NCBI RefSeq assembly: GCF_037890695.1
Contig: NZ_CP149571.1
Span: forward strand, 3,378,001 to 3,442,000
DNA length: 64,000 nt
Direction of reading: 5' to 3'
From: Aeromonas jandaei
Lineage (GTDB): Bacteria; Pseudomonadota; Gammaproteobacteria; Enterobacterales; Aeromonadaceae
The notes under the pieces were generated by a model. It was given only the letters and a program-made list of their open reading frames with translations. It was not told where the DNA came from and searched no databases. A program made the translations under genes and the position numbers. Positions 38,042 to 48,798 of the stretch are shown here, one piece after another. Position 1 is the stretch's first letter; the number at the start of each line of letters is the position of its first letter.

Positions 38042-39988
38042 ATGAACCTGACCAGTCTTACCGGCCCCCATCTCATCACGCTGCAAACCCGGTTTGCCGA
38101 TCGGGATGCGGCCATCCATGCCCTGGCTGATCGGCTCGATCAGGCCGGCAAGCTGCACGACAAGGCCGCCTTTCTGGCCGCGGTCATGGCCCGCGAGGCG
38201 CAGGGCCCCACCGCCCTTGGCGAAGGGCTGGCGGTGCCCCACGGCAAGTGCGATGCGGTACGCGAAGCGGCCTTTGCCGTCGCCACCCTGAGCGAGGAGC
38301 TGGGCTGGGAGGGGATCGATGGTCCCGAGCCGGTCAACCTGATCTTCATGCTGGCGATCCCGACCGATCAGGCGGGTTCCACCCATATGCAGTTGCTCAC
38401 CACCCTCACCACCGCTCTGGTGGATGACGATACCCGCGAGGCGGTGCTGGCGGCCCAAAGTGCCGAGCAGCTGATGGCGCTGCTCGATGGCGAAGGGGAT
38501 AGCAACAAGCAACCAGCAAAAGAAGACAATTTAGATACAAATAAACCCACAGTGGTCTGTGTCACCGCCTGTCCGGCGGGGATCGCCCACACCTATATGG
38601 CCGCCGAGTATCTGGAAAAGGCGGGGCGCAAGCTGGGCATTCGGGTACTGGTCGAGAAGCAGGGTGCCAATGGCATCGAGGATCGCCTGCCGCAAGAAGC
38701 GCTCGATGCCGCGGTGGCCTGCATCTTCGCCGCCGAGGTGGCCATCAAGGAGCAGGAGCGTTTCGCCGGTATCCCCCGTATCGAGACGCCGGTGGCCGAG
38801 CCCATCCGCCATGCCGAGCGGATCCTCAATGATGCGCTGGAAGCGGCCAAGGCCGGTCGCACCGCCCCGACGCCAAACCCCAGCCAGAGCGACGCGCCGA
38901 CCGGCAAGAAGGTGAGCCTCAAGACCGAGCTCAAGCAGGCGCTGCTGAGCGGTATCTCCTTTGCCGTACCGCTGATCGTGGCAGGCGGTACCGTGCTCGC
39001 CGTCTCTGTGCTGCTGGCCCAGATCTTCGGCCTGCAACATCTGTTTGACACCGAGAACTCCTGGCTCTGGATGTACCGCAAGCTGGGCGGCGGCATGCTG
39101 GGCACCCTGATGGTACCGGTACTGGCGGCCTATACCGCCTACTCTCTGGCAGACAAACCGGCGCTGGGCCCGGGCTTTGCGGCGGGACTGGCCGCCAACA
39201 TGATTGGCTCCGGTTTTCTCGGCGGCGTGGTCGGTGGTCTTATCGCCGGTTACCTGATGCGCTGGGTCAAGCAGCATGTGCGCCTCAGCCCCAACTTCAA
39301 CGGCTTTCTCACCTTTTACCTCTATCCGGTGATCGGCACCCTGGTAGCGGGCAGCCTGATGCTGTTTGTCATCGGCCAGCCGGTGGCCTGGCTCAACAAC
39401 AGCCTCACCGAGTGGCTCAACGGCCTCTCCGGCACCAATGCGCTGGTACTGGGCGCCCTGCTCGGCTTTATGTGCTCGTTTGACTTGGGTGGCCCGGTCA
39501 ACAAGGCGGCCTACGCTTTCTGCCTCGGCGCCATGGCCAACGGGGTCTACGGCCCCTACGCCATCTTCGGCGCGGTCAAGATGGTCTCGGCCTTTACCGT
39601 CACTGCCTCCACCCTGCTGGCGCCACGCCTGTTCCAGACCTTCGAGATCGAGACCGGAAAATCGACCTGGCTGCTGGGGCTGGCGGGGATAACCGAGGGC
39701 GCCATTCCGATGGCCATCGAAGATCCGATCCGGGTGATCGGCTCCTTCCTCGCAGGCTCGGTGGTCACTGGCGCCATGGTGGGGGCCATGGGGATTGGTC
39801 TCTCCACCCCGGGGGCCGGCATCTTCTCCCTGTTCCTGCTCCACGATGGCGGCCACGGCGCCCTGATGGCTGCCGCCGTCTGGCTCGGTGCGGCGCTGGT
39901 GGGCACCCTTATCTCCACTGTGGTGCTGATCGGCTGGCGCCGTCACGCCATGCAGCGCGGCTCCTATCAGGTGGTCGCCGCAGAGTAA
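38042..39988 (+). CDS. mngA: PTS transporter for 2-O-alpha-mannosyl-D-glycerate, EIIABC
   Basis: Imports mannosylglycerate and phosphorylates it on entry. It has 648 residues in three PTS modules: EIIA (about 1-150, phospho-His67 in GLAVPHGK), fructose-type EIIB (about 168-265, Cys177 in [17 protein letters not shown]) and EIIC (about 295-640, membrane, with [10 protein letters not shown] and [13 protein letters not shown]). GAGGATC precedes the ATG. It is the first gene of mngA-mngB, divergent from mngR. Confidence 0.93.
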   Translation: MNLTSLTGPHLITLQTRFADRDAAIHALADRLDQAGKLHDKAAFLAAVMAREAQGPTALGEGLAVPHGKCDAVREAAFAVATLSEELGWEGIDGPEPVNLIFMLAIPTDQAGSTHMQLLTTLTTALVDDDTREAVLAAQSAEQLMALLDGEGDSNKQPAKEDNLDTNKPTVVCVTACPAGIAHTYMAAEYLEKAGRKLGIRVLVEKQGANGIEDRLPQEALDAAVACIFAAEVAIKEQERFAGIPRIETPVAEPIRHAERILNDALEAAKAGRTAPTPNPSQSDAPTGKKVSLKTELKQALLSGISFAVPLIVAGGTVLAVSVLLAQIFGLQHLFDTENSWLWMYRKLGGGMLGTLMVPVLAAYTAYSLADKPALGPGFAAGLAANMIGSGFLGGVVGGLIAGYLMRWVKQHVRLSPNFNGFLTFYLYPVIGTLVAGSLMLFVIGQPVAWLNNSLTEWLNGLSGTNALVLGALLGFMCSFDLGGPVNKAAYAFCLGAMANGVYGPYAIFGAVKMVSAFTVTASTLLAPRLFQTFEIETGKSTWLLGLAGITEGAIPMAIEDPIRVIGSFLAGSVVTGAMVGAMGIGLSTPGAGIFSLFLLHDGGHGALMAAAVWLGAALVGTLISTVVLIGWRRHAMQRGSYQVVAAE

Positions 39989-40074
39989 GGCTCATCTTCA
40001 CCACCGTTTTTTCAACAGACTATTTTTCCGCACGGCAGGCAAGGGCCGCCGTGCGTCAGCAAAGGATCATTGTC

Positions 40075-42729
40075 ATGACAGTTTCACGAGTTCACATCAC
40101 GCCGCACATGCACTGGGATCGGGAGTGGTACTTCACCACCGAGGAGTCCCGCATCCTGCTGGTCAACAATATGGCGGAGATCCTGGCGCGGCTTGAATCC
40201 GACCCAGACTACAAGTTCTATGTGCTGGACGGCCAGACTGCGGTGCTGGAGGATTACTTCGCCATCCAGCCCGAGAACAAGGCCCGGGTGAAGGCACTGG
40301 TGGAAGCGGGCAAACTCATCATTGGCCCCTGGTACACCCAGACCGACACCATGCAGGTGAGCGGGGAATCCATCCTGCGCAACCTGCTCTACGGGATGCG
40401 CGACTGCCTTAGCCTTGGCGAGCCGATGAAGATCGGTTACCTGCCCGACTCGTTCGGCATGTCCTCCCAACTGCCCCACATCTTCAACGGCTTCGGGATT
40501 GACCGTGCCATGTTCTGGCGCGGCTGCTCCGAGCGCCACGGTACCGACAAGACCGAGTTCCTCTGGCAGAGCAACGATGGCAGCGAGGTGACCGCCCAGG
40601 TGCTACCACTTGGCTACGCCATCGGCAAGTACCTGCCGGAAGATGAGGCAGGTCTGCGCAAGCGGCTCGAATCCTACTTCGAGGTGCTGGAGAAGGCCTC
40701 GGTGACCCAGGATATCCTGCTGCCCAACGGCCACGACCAGATGCCGCTGCAACAGAACATCTTCGCCATCATCGACAAGCTGCGGGAGATCTACCCCCAG
40801 CGTGAATTCCACATGAGCCGCTTCGAGCAGGTCTTCGAGCGCATCGAGGCGTGCCGCGACCAGCTGGCCACCCTCAAGGGGGAGTTCAACGACGGCAAAT
40901 ATATGCGGGTACACCGCACCATCTCCTCCACCCGGATGGACATCAAGCTGGCCCATGCCGCCATCGAGAACAAGATCGTCAACATCCTCGAACCGCTGGC
41001 GAGCATCGCCTGGGCGCTCGGCTTTGAGTACCACCACGGGCTATTGGAGAAGATGTGGAAGGAGATCATGAAGAACCACGCCCATGACAGCATCGGCTGC
41101 TGCTGCAGCGACAAGGTGCATCAGGAGGTGATGACCCGCTTCATTCTGGCCGACGACATGGCCGAGAACCTGATCCGCTTCTACATGCGCAAGATTGTCG
41201 ACAACATGCCGGTGGCGCTCTGTGAAGACGGGGTACAGGTGGCCGACAAGCTCTGCCTGTTCAATCTGATGCCCTTCCCCCGTCAGGAGGTGATCAACAC
41301 CAGCATCCGCATTCGCGCCCAATCCTTTGCCCTGCGCGATGAAGCGGGCCAGCCGATCCCCTACTTCATCCGCGCCAAGCGCGAGATTGACCCGGGTCTG
41401 GTAGACAGACAGATCGTGCACTACGGCAACTACGACCCCTTTATGGAGTACGACATCCAGCTCTGCCATCCCCTGCCGGCCATGGGCTACTGCACTCTCC
41501 ATATCGAAGGCAACCAGCCGGGACTGGAGCAACCGGTGACGGCCAGCGGCGAGCTGCTGGAGAACGATTTTTACCGCATCGCCCTCAATGACAACGGCAC
41601 CCTGCTGATCCTGGACAAGCTGCGCGGCACCACCTTTGATCAGGTGCTCACGCTGGAAGAGGGCTCCGATGATGGCGACGAATATGACTACTCGCCATCG
41701 CGGGACGAGTGGCTCCGCTACTCCACCGAGTTTGCGGTGACCCGCGAGGTCACCCATCAGGCGTGGCAGAGCATCGCCACTCTCAAATTGCGCATGGTCT
41801 TGCCAGCCAACCTCGCCGAGCGGGCCAGCCGCCAGTGCAGCGGCCACCTTGATGTCACCTGCCGCATCACGTTGGCGCACCAGAGTCCGCGTATCGACAT
41901 CGAGCTGGAGCTCGACAATCAGGCCGACGATCACAGAGTGCGGGTGCTGATCCCCACCCCCTTCCCGAGCGACACAGTGGTCTCCGACAACCAGTTTGGC
42001 TGCATCACCCGCCCCACCCGCGACAGCGCCATGGCCGACTGGGAGGCAGAAGATTGGAAAGAGGCCCCCATTCCGGTCTGGCAGCTAATGAACTTCGTCG
42101 CCCTGCAAGATGGCAAGCAGGGGCTGGCGGTACTGAGCGACGGTCTGCGCGAGTTTGAAGTGATTGGCGAGCAGTACGACACCCTGGCACTCACCCTGCT
42201 GCGCGGGGTCGGCGTACTCGGCAAAGAGGAGCTGCTGCTGCGCCCGGGTCGCCCCTCCGGCATCAAGCTACCCACCCCGGACTCCCAGGTGCGCGGCAAG
42301 CTCAGCTGCCGTTTCAGCCTGCTGGCGTTTGCCGGTGATCACATCAGCGCCAACGTGATGCAGGCGGCGCGCAGCTACCTCACTCCGGTGCGCTGCTACA
42401 ACAAGATCCCGTTCGATGCCATGAAGCTCAACAAGGCAAGCTTCACCACCCCGCGCCACTTCAGCCTGCTCACCATGGATCCGTCCGGTCCGGTGCTGAG
42501 CGCCCTGAAAAAGGCCGAGGATGAAGAGGCGCTGGTGATCCGGGTCTACAACCCGAGCGAGCAGGCGGTGCTGGAGGGTGGCAAGGTGACCAGCCAGCAC
42601 ACCCTGAGCGACTGGCAAGCGGTGCGGATGGACGAGCAGCCCCTACCCCTTGAGTTGGCCGCTGGTGAGTTTGGCGAGCTGACGCCCTGCCACTCCCGCA
42701 GCGTGCGCTTTCGGGTGGCTCGCGGCTAA
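40075..42729 (+). CDS. mngB: Alpha-mannosidase MngB (GH38)
   Basis: Hydrolyses 6-phospho-mannosylglycerate to mannose-6-phosphate and glycerate in the cytosol. It has 884 residues (E. coli 877). GH38 motifs include the zinc-site HMHWDREW (11-18) and the presumed nucleophile in [15 protein letters not shown], followed by the helical middle domain ([20 protein letters not shown]) and beta-rich C-terminal domains. The start at 40075 has AAGGA upstream; the frame extends eight codons further up without support. It lies 86 bp after mngA in one operon. Confidence 0.94.
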   Translation: MTVSRVHITPHMHWDREWYFTTEESRILLVNNMAEILARLESDPDYKFYVLDGQTAVLEDYFAIQPENKARVKALVEAGKLIIGPWYTQTDTMQVSGESILRNLLYGMRDCLSLGEPMKIGYLPDSFGMSSQLPHIFNGFGIDRAMFWRGCSERHGTDKTEFLWQSNDGSEVTAQVLPLGYAIGKYLPEDEAGLRKRLESYFEVLEKASVTQDILLPNGHDQMPLQQNIFAIIDKLREIYPQREFHMSRFEQVFERIEACRDQLATLKGEFNDGKYMRVHRTISSTRMDIKLAHAAIENKIVNILEPLASIAWALGFEYHHGLLEKMWKEIMKNHAHDSIGCCCSDKVHQEVMTRFILADDMAENLIRFYMRKIVDNMPVALCEDGVQVADKLCLFNLMPFPRQEVINTSIRIRAQSFALRDEAGQPIPYFIRAKREIDPGLVDRQIVHYGNYDPFMEYDIQLCHPLPAMGYCTLHIEGNQPGLEQPVTASGELLENDFYRIALNDNGTLLILDKLRGTTFDQVLTLEEGSDDGDEYDYSPSRDEWLRYSTEFAVTREVTHQAWQSIATLKLRMVLPANLAERASRQCSGHLDVTCRITLAHQSPRIDIELELDNQADDHRVRVLIPTPFPSDTVVSDNQFGCITRPTRDSAMADWEAEDWKEAPIPVWQLMNFVALQDGKQGLAVLSDGLREFEVIGEQYDTLALTLLRGVGVLGKEELLLRPGRPSGIKLPTPDSQVRGKLSCRFSLLAFAGDHISANVMQAARSYLTPVRCYNKIPFDAMKLNKASFTTPRHFSLLTMDPSGPVLSALKKAEDEEALVIRVYNPSEQAVLEGGKVTSQHTLSDWQAVRMDEQPLPLELAAGEFGELTPCHSRSVRFRVARG

Positions 42730-42827
42730 CGGCAGGTATACCCACAGGTAGCAACAGGTGAGGGAGGCGCATCCCCTCCCCGCCTGTTTATCCCTTCAAG
42801 CTGCCCTATCCCGCTTGATAAAGGCAT

Positions 42828-42860
42828 AAAAAATCCCCGCCAATTGGCGGGGATTTTTAT
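42828..42860. terminator. Bidirectional terminator between mngB and ddl
   Basis: AAAAATCCCCGCC / GGCGGGGATTTTT perfect stem with an AATT loop, flanked by A and T tracts, between convergent mngB and ddl. Confidence 0.93.
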
Positions 42861-42898
42861 TGGAACGGTATTAGCCCCCGTCAGCAAGAGCGACCGGC

Positions 42899-43888
42899 TT
42901 AGCTGGCCTTGCGCAGGATCTGCTCAAGGTAGCGGGCGAAGTCGTGACCGTGATGCTCCAGCAGTTTCGGGAACATGGAGATGGAGGTCATGCCCGGGAA
43001 GGTGTTGATCTCGTTGAGCAGGATCTCGCCCTCGTCGGTCAGGAAGAAGTCGATACGGGAGAGGTGAGTCAGTTTCAGCTGACGGAACGCCTTGAGGGCG
43101 TACTCGTGAATGGCGTCAGCCTGAACCTGGGTCAGCCCTTCGGCACGCAGTGCAGTCTCGGTATGGCTGGCGCTGCTGTACTTCTCTTCATAGGTGTAGA
43201 ACTTGTCCTGCGGCACGCAGATCTCGCCCGGATAGGTGGCCACCAGCTCGTCACCGTACTGGTAAACCGCCACTTCCAGCTCGCGCGGCTTGACCGCTTT
43301 CTCGATCAGAACCTGTTCGGAGTAACCGAAGGCATCGGCAATGCCCTTCACCAGGTCTGCTTCGTTGCTGGCGGAGTAGCAGCCAACGGAAGAGCCCTGG
43401 GAGGCGGCCTTGATAAAGACCTTGCCCCACTTGGCCAGTGCCGCTTTCGCCTCAGCCAGAGCCGCATCGCCCTGCTCGGTCAGGAACAGATAAGGGGTGT
43501 TGGGGATACCGATGGCGGAGAGCCACAGCTTGGTGGTGATCTTGTTGAAGCAGATCTTGCTCGCTTCGGCGTCACAGCCCAGATAGGGCAGGCCAGCCAG
43601 CTCGAGGAAGGATTGCAGATCGCCAGTCTCACCCGGGTAACCGTGGATGCAGGGCACCACGTAGTCTACCGGACGGGCCACGCTGTCAAACGAGAGCAGC
43701 TTGTCGAGCCCCAGTTTGCACTCGCGACCATCGGCGCTGAGCCAGCGGTCGGCAAACATCTCGACGCGGGTCACTTCGACGCCGGGCAGGAGAGCGAGTT
43801 GTTTTTCGAGGAAATTGGCGCTGCGCAGAGAGACTTCGTGCTCGGAGCCACCGCCGCCGCACAGCAGCAAGACATGCATGTTCTTCAT
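42899..43888 (-). CDS. ddl: D-alanine--D-alanine ligase
   Basis: ATP-grasp enzyme making the D-Ala-D-Ala dipeptide for peptidoglycan. It has 329 residues. It begins MHVLLLCGGGGSEHEVSLRSA. The ATP-grasp core includes VFIKAASQGSSVGCYSA and LEVAVYQYG, and the C-terminal metal site appears as DFFLTDEGEILLNEINTFPGMT. The start at 43888 has AAGGGA about ten bases upstream; an upstream in-frame start at 43945 would add 19 unsupported residues. It is monocistronic and not in the dcw cluster, more like DdlA than DdlB in location. Confidence 0.93.
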   Translation of the reverse strand: MKNMHVLLLCGGGGSEHEVSLRSANFLEKQLALLPGVEVTRVEMFADRWLSADGRECKLGLDKLLSFDSVARPVDYVVPCIHGYPGETGDLQSFLELAGLPYLGCDAEASKICFNKITTKLWLSAIGIPNTPYLFLTEQGDAALAEAKAALAKWGKVFIKAASQGSSVGCYSASNEADLVKGIADAFGYSEQVLIEKAVKPRELEVAVYQYGDELVATYPGEICVPQDKFYTYEEKYSSASHTETALRAEGLTQVQADAIHEYALKAFRQLKLTHLSRIDFFLTDEGEILLNEINTFPGMTSISMFPKLLEHHGHDFARYLEQILRKAS

Positions 43889-44091
43889 TAGATGTGATCC
43901 CTTGGGAGAAGCGGCTTCGTCATGACCATTCAAAAACCACCGCATTCAAAACCGGACGAAGCCAGATACGAACATAAGTGCGCGCCAGTGTAGCAAGGGA
44001 GACAAACCCTTGTCAGCTGATGGCTGCCCTGCCAGCCACATCTTGCGGTGAAAAAGGGCGCCCTGTGTCAAAAACCGCGCAGCCCCATGGG

Positions 44092-44682
44092 TCAGCGAGG
44101 GGGATCGACCCGTCCCATGCCGCTGCCATTGACGCGAAACCAGCCGGCAATGCTGTAACGCTCCTGATTGGCGGGCAGCACTTCGTGAGGAAACTCCTCG
44201 GAGAGGAAGATCACCAGCCGCCCCCCTCTGGGGCTCACATCCATCAAGAACTGCTCGTCGTTGTCATAAAAGCGCAGGACGCCGCCCGCTTCGGGTTGCC
44301 AGTCGTTATTGAGGTAGAACACCGTCGTCAGGCGACGGTTGGAGCGACCGGCAAAGGCATCGCGATGGGTCGCGTAGAAGTCGCCGCTGCGATAACGGGC
44401 AAAATGTGCCTCATAGTCGAACAATCCCAGCATCAACATCCGGTTGGCAGCCAGACGCAGCGCCTCCATGCGGGCGAGATAATCGGCGACCGGCGCACCG
44501 AGCGACGGCTCCAACCAGTGGATCTGGTCGCGGCGGATCTCGCTGTTGCCTTGATGGAGCCCTTCACGGCCGATCCCGGCCGGTTGCCACTCCTCTGGCA
44601 GACACCCTTTGAGGGCATCCACCTCGGCGGCAGTTAAAAAATCGTCCACTATCACCCAACCTCGGGTATAGATGGCATCCAT
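44092..44682 (-). CDS. 2-oxoglutarate/Fe(II)-dependent oxygenase (prolyl-4-hydroxylase type)
   Basis: A predicted dioxygenase. The iron facial triad is visible as HxD in ATHRDAFAG and the distal His in EEFPHEVLPA. The 2-oxoglutarate arginine is in RYSIAGWFRVN, and the fold-typical TVFYLNNDWQPEAGGVLRFY is present. From the chosen ATG it has 196 residues. The frame is open to 44796 and a TTG at 44700 is also possible, so the start is uncertain. The substrate could be a ribosomal or other protein, as for related bacterial PHDs; this is inferred. The 362-bp gap to the next gene shows no other gene. Confidence 0.8.
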   Translation of the reverse strand: MDAIYTRGWVIVDDFLTAAEVDALKGCLPEEWQPAGIGREGLHQGNSEIRRDQIHWLEPSLGAPVADYLARMEALRLAANRMLMLGLFDYEAHFARYRSGDFYATHRDAFAGRSNRRLTTVFYLNNDWQPEAGGVLRFYDNDEQFLMDVSPRGGRLVIFLSEEFPHEVLPANQERYSIAGWFRVNGSGMGRVDPPR

Positions 44683-45044
44683 GACGGCTTGATAGTCCAA
44701 GATTGACTCGCAACATGTGGAAAAGAGAGCGCTTTTTAGCGGCTTCCCGCTAAAGGCACAAACCGGTTTGCTTCTCTTGAGAAGTCCCACCATCAATACC
44801 CGATTTGGCAGGCCGCGCCCCCCTTTTTCCGGATCGATTGTGATCCTGCCCTCACCCGGTGCGTAATGGAGGGGAAAAGTGTGAGCCGCCCCCCATTGCT
44901 TCGGTGCCCGTTAACGTAACGCCTTGCCGTTAAAAGAGCCAAGCGATACCGTATCGACCATGGGAATACCCCCCTTTCCTCCTGCAAGCACACTGTGCAA
45001 CTTATGTACAATCAACGACATGCAATCAACAAAAGGATGATGTG

Positions 45045-45521
45045 ATGCCTCTGCCCGACCTGACGCTGCAACAACTGGATGGCACCCCCTACCCGCTCGC
45101 CCAACTGGCCGGCAAAGTGATCCTGGTGGTGAATGTGGCCAGCCGCTGCGGCTTTACCCCCCAATATGAGGGGCTGGAAGCCCTCTATCGCGAGCTGGGG
45201 CCCGAGGGGCTGGAGATCCTGGGCTTTCCCTGCAACCAGTTCGGTCAGCAGGAGCCGGGGGATGCCGAGGAGATCGCCCGTTTCTGCTCCCTTGACTACC
45301 CGGTCACCTTCCCCATCATGGCCAAGTGCGATGTCAACGGCGAGCAGGCCCACCCGCTCTATCGGTGGCTCAAGAAGGAGAAACCGGGGCTGCTGGGGCT
45401 GGAAAACGTCAAGTGGAACTTCACCAAGTTCCTGATCGACCGTGACGGCAACGTAGTAGAGCGGTTTGCTCCCACCACCAAGCCGGAGAGTCTGGTCGCC
45501 CCCATCCGCGACCTGCTCTGA
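45045..45521 (+). CDS. Glutathione peroxidase family protein
   Basis: Cysteine-type thiol peroxidase (GPx/BtuE family) that reduces peroxides. It has 158 residues. The catalytic tetrad is visible: Cys35 (NVASRCGFTPQY), Gln69 (FPCNQFGQQEPG), and Trp/Asn in VKWNFTKFLIDRDG. A second cysteine at 63 could resolve the sulfenate with thioredoxin, as in most bacterial members. Start ATG 45045 with AGGA nine bases upstream. No signal peptide. It ends at a 16-bp terminator stem. Confidence 0.93.
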   Translation: MPLPDLTLQQLDGTPYPLAQLAGKVILVVNVASRCGFTPQYEGLEALYRELGPEGLEILGFPCNQFGQQEPGDAEEIARFCSLDYPVTFPIMAKCDVNGEQAHPLYRWLKKEKPGLLGLENVKWNFTKFLIDRDGNVVERFAPTTKPESLVAPIRDLL

Positions 45522-45540
45522 TTACTTTTTGCGGCACATA

Positions 45541-45586
45541 AAGAGCGGCCGGTGCGACAGCTACTGCGCACCGGCCGCTCTTTTGC
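45541..45586 (+). terminator. Terminator after the glutathione peroxidase gene
   Basis: A perfect 16-bp stem (45541-45556 with 45567-45582, core AGCGGCCGGTGC) followed by TT, 19 bases past the stop. Confidence 0.88.
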
Positions 45587-45681
45587 TATATTACGCCCCC
45601 GTTATCATTTCCATATCGTGGCTGGCGCCCGCGCCGGTCATCCGCTGAGCCAAAGGCTCACCAGAGGAGTTTCTCTCGAAC

Positions 45682-47073
45682 ATGTCATTCAACGAACTGG
45701 GTCTCTCCCCGCACATCCTGCGGGCCGTCAAGGAGCTGGGTTACGAACAGCCAACCCCCATCCAGCAGCAAGCCATTCCGGCTATTCTGGCTGGTCAGGA
45801 TGTCCTCGGCGGAGCCCAGACAGGCACAGGCAAGACAGCCGGTTTCACCCTGCCCATGCTGCAGCTGCTGCTGGCCAACCATGGCCGCGGTCGCCGTCAG
45901 GTGCGCGCCCTGGTACTGACACCGACCCGCGAACTGGCCGCCCAGGTGGGCGAGAGCATCATCAAATATGCCCACCACCTGCCGTTTCGTACCCTGATCG
46001 CCTACGGTGGCGTCAGCATCAAGCCCAACCTGGATGCCATCAAGCTCGGTATCGACATTCTGGTGGCCACCCCGGGCCGTCTGCTGGATCTGCTGACCCA
46101 GGGCGCATTGACCCTGAGCGAGCTGGAAGTGCTGGTGCTGGATGAAGCGGATCGCATGCTCGACATGGGCTTCATCGTCGATATTCGCCGCATCATGAAG
46201 GCACTGCCCGCCAAACGGCAGAGCCTCCTCTTCTCCGCCACCTTCTCAAGCGAGATCAAGGCGCTGGCGGACGATCTGCTGAACGACCCCACCCTCATTG
46301 AGGTCGATCCCAGCAACACGGCTGCCGAACAGGTGACCCAGCGCATCATTCAGGTCGATCGGGAACGCCGCCGCGAGCTGCTCTCCCACATGATTGGCCG
46401 TGGCAACTGGCAGCGGGTGCTGGTGTTTGTCCGTACCAAGCAGATCGCCGATCGCCTCGCGCATCAGATGCAGAAAGACGGTCTGGACACAGTCGCCATC
46501 CACGGTGACAAGAGTCAGGGAGCCCGCAACCGGGCGCTGGCCGATTTTCGCGAAGGCAAGGTGCGGGTGCTGGTGGCAACCGATATCGCCGCCCGTGGCC
46601 TGGACATCGATCAGCTCCCCCACGTGATCAACTTCGAGCTACCGCAGATGGCGGAGGATTACATCCACCGTATCGGCCGTACCGGCCGTGCCGGTCGCGG
46701 TGGCGAGGCCATCTCGCTGGTCAGCCATGATGAGTTGGGTCAGCTCAAGGCGATCGAGGCCCTGATCGGTCAATCCCTCTCCGTGGAGATCCTCGAAGGG
46801 TATGAGCCGAGCGGCAAGCCAAGCCGCCAGACCCTGCCCGGCAGCAAGCCGGTGCAGAACCCGCCGCGCGCCCGTGGCGCAGCCAATGCCAAGGGTGGCA
46901 AGGGCAAACCGGCAGCAGGCAAAGCCAAAGGCGATACCGCCAAGAAGCCTGCCCAGTCTCCTCAAAACAAGTCCCGCAAACGGGAAGTGGTGGGTGAGGA
47001 CGTCGGATTTACCCCGATGCGCCGCCTGCCCAGAGCCCAGCGCGACAGCTATCAGGATAGCGACGACGAGTAA
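45682..47073 (+). CDS. rhlE: ATP-dependent RNA helicase RhlE
   Basis: DEAD-box helicase of the RhlE group involved in RNA and ribosome metabolism. It has 463 residues. Motifs in order are the Q motif ([13 protein letters not shown]), [32 protein letters not shown], then ARGLDID and [13 protein letters not shown]. The last 90 residues are a Lys/Gly/Ala/Pro-rich basic tail, typical for RNA binding. It is monocistronic between two terminators. Confidence 0.93.
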   Translation: MSFNELGLSPHILRAVKELGYEQPTPIQQQAIPAILAGQDVLGGAQTGTGKTAGFTLPMLQLLLANHGRGRRQVRALVLTPTRELAAQVGESIIKYAHHLPFRTLIAYGGVSIKPNLDAIKLGIDILVATPGRLLDLLTQGALTLSELEVLVLDEADRMLDMGFIVDIRRIMKALPAKRQSLLFSATFSSEIKALADDLLNDPTLIEVDPSNTAAEQVTQRIIQVDRERRRELLSHMIGRGNWQRVLVFVRTKQIADRLAHQMQKDGLDTVAIHGDKSQGARNRALADFREGKVRVLVATDIAARGLDIDQLPHVINFELPQMAEDYIHRIGRTGRAGRGGEAISLVSHDELGQLKAIEALIGQSLSVEILEGYEPSGKPSRQTLPGSKPVQNPPRARGAANAKGGKGKPAAGKAKGDTAKKPAQSPQNKSRKREVVGEDVGFTPMRRLPRAQRDSYQDSDDE

Positions 47074-47124
47074 TTCGTCCCGTGCCTACGCCAGACTGGT
47101 TGGCCAAACAGCTGATTGACCAGA

Positions 47125-47151
47125 CAAAGGGAGCCTCGTCGGCTCCCTTTG
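47125..47151. terminator. Bidirectional terminator between rhlE and hutW
   Basis: AAAGGGAGCC / GGCTCCCTTT perfect stem with a TCGTC loop, between convergent rhlE and hutW. Confidence 0.87.
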
Positions 47152-47176
47152 TGCTTTTGGCAATCGGGTAAAGCCC

Positions 47177-48562
47177 CTACACCAGCGAGTGGCGTACTCC
47201 CGGATGTTTACCATCCGGATGCTTGCCATGCAGCAACGCAGGCTCGCTGCCATCGGCCGGATTGTGCTGCAAAAACTCGAACAACCCGGCCTGCATATTG
47301 ACGTTCCAGAATCGCCCCGCCAGCGTCAGTACCAGTTGATCGCCAGCAAGATCGGCCAACCCGTTTTGCCGCCAGGCATCGAACAGCGGCATCAGATGAC
47401 TGCGCAGTGAGGCTGGCAGGCGTGCCAGAGCCAACACGCCGCTGTCGAGCGCGCCACGCAGCAGGCCATCGATCCGCGCATTCGGATTGCGCCCCATCAC
47501 CATGCCGGGCGCCCGAACTCCCTTCTCATGCGCTTCGTGCCACTGGGCCAAATCCCGCCCGTACATCACGCCATAGCCATGGATAGTGCCCCCGGCTCCG
47601 GCACCAAAGGGGAGGATCTCGGCACCGCGCTTGGCCATCTGGTTATAGCGACTCTGCTCGGCTGGAGTGCGTCGCCAGTGACTGCAGGAGAGCCGCTCCC
47701 AACCATGCCGTTCCAGTTGCTGGCTGCCGTAAGCGTACATGGCGGCCCGCTGCTGACCATCGGCAGCCCAGCCCAGCTTGCCCTTCTGCCCGGCCCGATC
47801 CAGATTGGTGCCCGGCATGGCGATAAGCTGGTAGAGATCAACCCCGTGCACGCCGCTCGCCATCACATCTGTGATGTCCTGCCGCCACACGGCATCATCC
47901 TGACCGGGCAGACCGAAGATAAGATCCGCCACGATCACTGCCGCATCATCGCGAGTCAGCTCGCCAAGGCGGGTCAGCAGGCTCTCCCTGTCATCGATCC
48001 GCGCCGCTTGCTGGCGCACACCGGTATCAAAACTCTGCACCCCGAACGAAAAGCGGTTGAAACCGCCGCCCAGCGCAGCCTGCCACTTGGCATCATCAAA
48101 ACCGTTGAGGCGCCCCTCAAGTGTCACCTCGGCATCGACCGTCAGAGGAAAGCGCCGGATCATCCTGGCCAGCATCGCCAGCTCATCGGCACTCATATCG
48201 GTGGGGGTTCCTCCCCCGACATAGACGGCCGAGAAGGGGCGGCTTTGTACCAGCGGCGTCTCTGCGGCCCTGGCAAGCGATGCGCACAACCCGTCGACAT
48301 AGCGGCTGATCCGCGCCGGATTGGCGCCATTTTCGAAGAAATTGCAGAAGCTGCAGCGCTTGCGACAAAACGGAATATGGAGATAGAGGGCGCGCTCTTC
48401 GGCATCGCTCTCTTGCAGCCACCACTGTTGCCATTGGTTCTCATCGAGTGACAAGGGGCGTATCCCTCCCCGACTGGCATGTGCCGAGGTTTTGGCACTG
48501 AAGGCAAACTTGAGAGGGTCCGGCGAAGCCACGCCGGTCATGGAAGGAGTTAGATGGATCAT
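47177..48562 (-). CDS. hutW: Haem-utilisation radical SAM protein HutW (ChuW family)
   Basis: Radical SAM enzyme related to HemN; ChuW/HutW proteins open haem anaerobically to release iron. The protein has 461 residues. The [4Fe-4S]-SAM motif CxxxCxxC is YLHIPFCRKRCSFCNFF, followed by VYVGGGTPT and the HemN-like FGVQSFDTGVRQ. The start at 48562 is chosen because the open frame upstream runs through a perfect Fur box. hutX and hutZ, its usual neighbours in Vibrio, are absent here: the gene ends at the rhlE terminator. Confidence 0.9.
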   Translation of the reverse strand: MIHLTPSMTGVASPDPLKFAFSAKTSAHASRGGIRPLSLDENQWQQWWLQESDAEERALYLHIPFCRKRCSFCNFFENGANPARISRYVDGLCASLARAAETPLVQSRPFSAVYVGGGTPTDMSADELAMLARMIRRFPLTVDAEVTLEGRLNGFDDAKWQAALGGGFNRFSFGVQSFDTGVRQQAARIDDRESLLTRLGELTRDDAAVIVADLIFGLPGQDDAVWRQDITDVMASGVHGVDLYQLIAMPGTNLDRAGQKGKLGWAADGQQRAAMYAYGSQQLERHGWERLSCSHWRRTPAEQSRYNQMAKRGAEILPFGAGAGGTIHGYGVMYGRDLAQWHEAHEKGVRAPGMVMGRNPNARIDGLLRGALDSGVLALARLPASLRSHLMPLFDAWRQNGLADLAGDQLVLTLAGRFWNVNMQAGLFEFLQHNPADGSEPALLHGKHPDGKHPGVRHSLV

Positions 48563-48587
48563 GGTGATGACTCGCAAATAACAGCAA

Positions 48588-48602
48588 TGATAATTATTAT
48601 CA
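48588..48602 (-). promoter_or_regulatory. Perfect Fur box upstream of hutW
   Basis: TGATAATTATTATCA is a perfect 7-1-7 Fur palindrome, 26 bases upstream of the hutW start, indicating iron-Fur repression. It also lies 197 bp upstream of the divergent chemoreceptor gene, which may or may not share control. No gene is seen in 48563-48798. Confidence 0.85.
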
Positions 48603-48798
48603 CTCATGTGTTTTTGCGCAGGATCAACTCTTGGTGCCACTCAATCTGAAATTGCCCTGTTGGCAACCTCCATTACCGATCTGCTTAACAGATTATTTAC
48701 TCAAGAGTGACTAAAGTGTGCCGATAGGAAACTGTCTACCCGCCTCTCCTTGTCTACGCTCAAGATGAAACGGGAACCAATAAAAACAGATAAAGGGC

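Noticed and set aside
48563..48640. Upstream extension of hutW to 48640
   Set aside because: It would translate through a perfect Fur box and promoter region; the ATG at 48562 fits the family.
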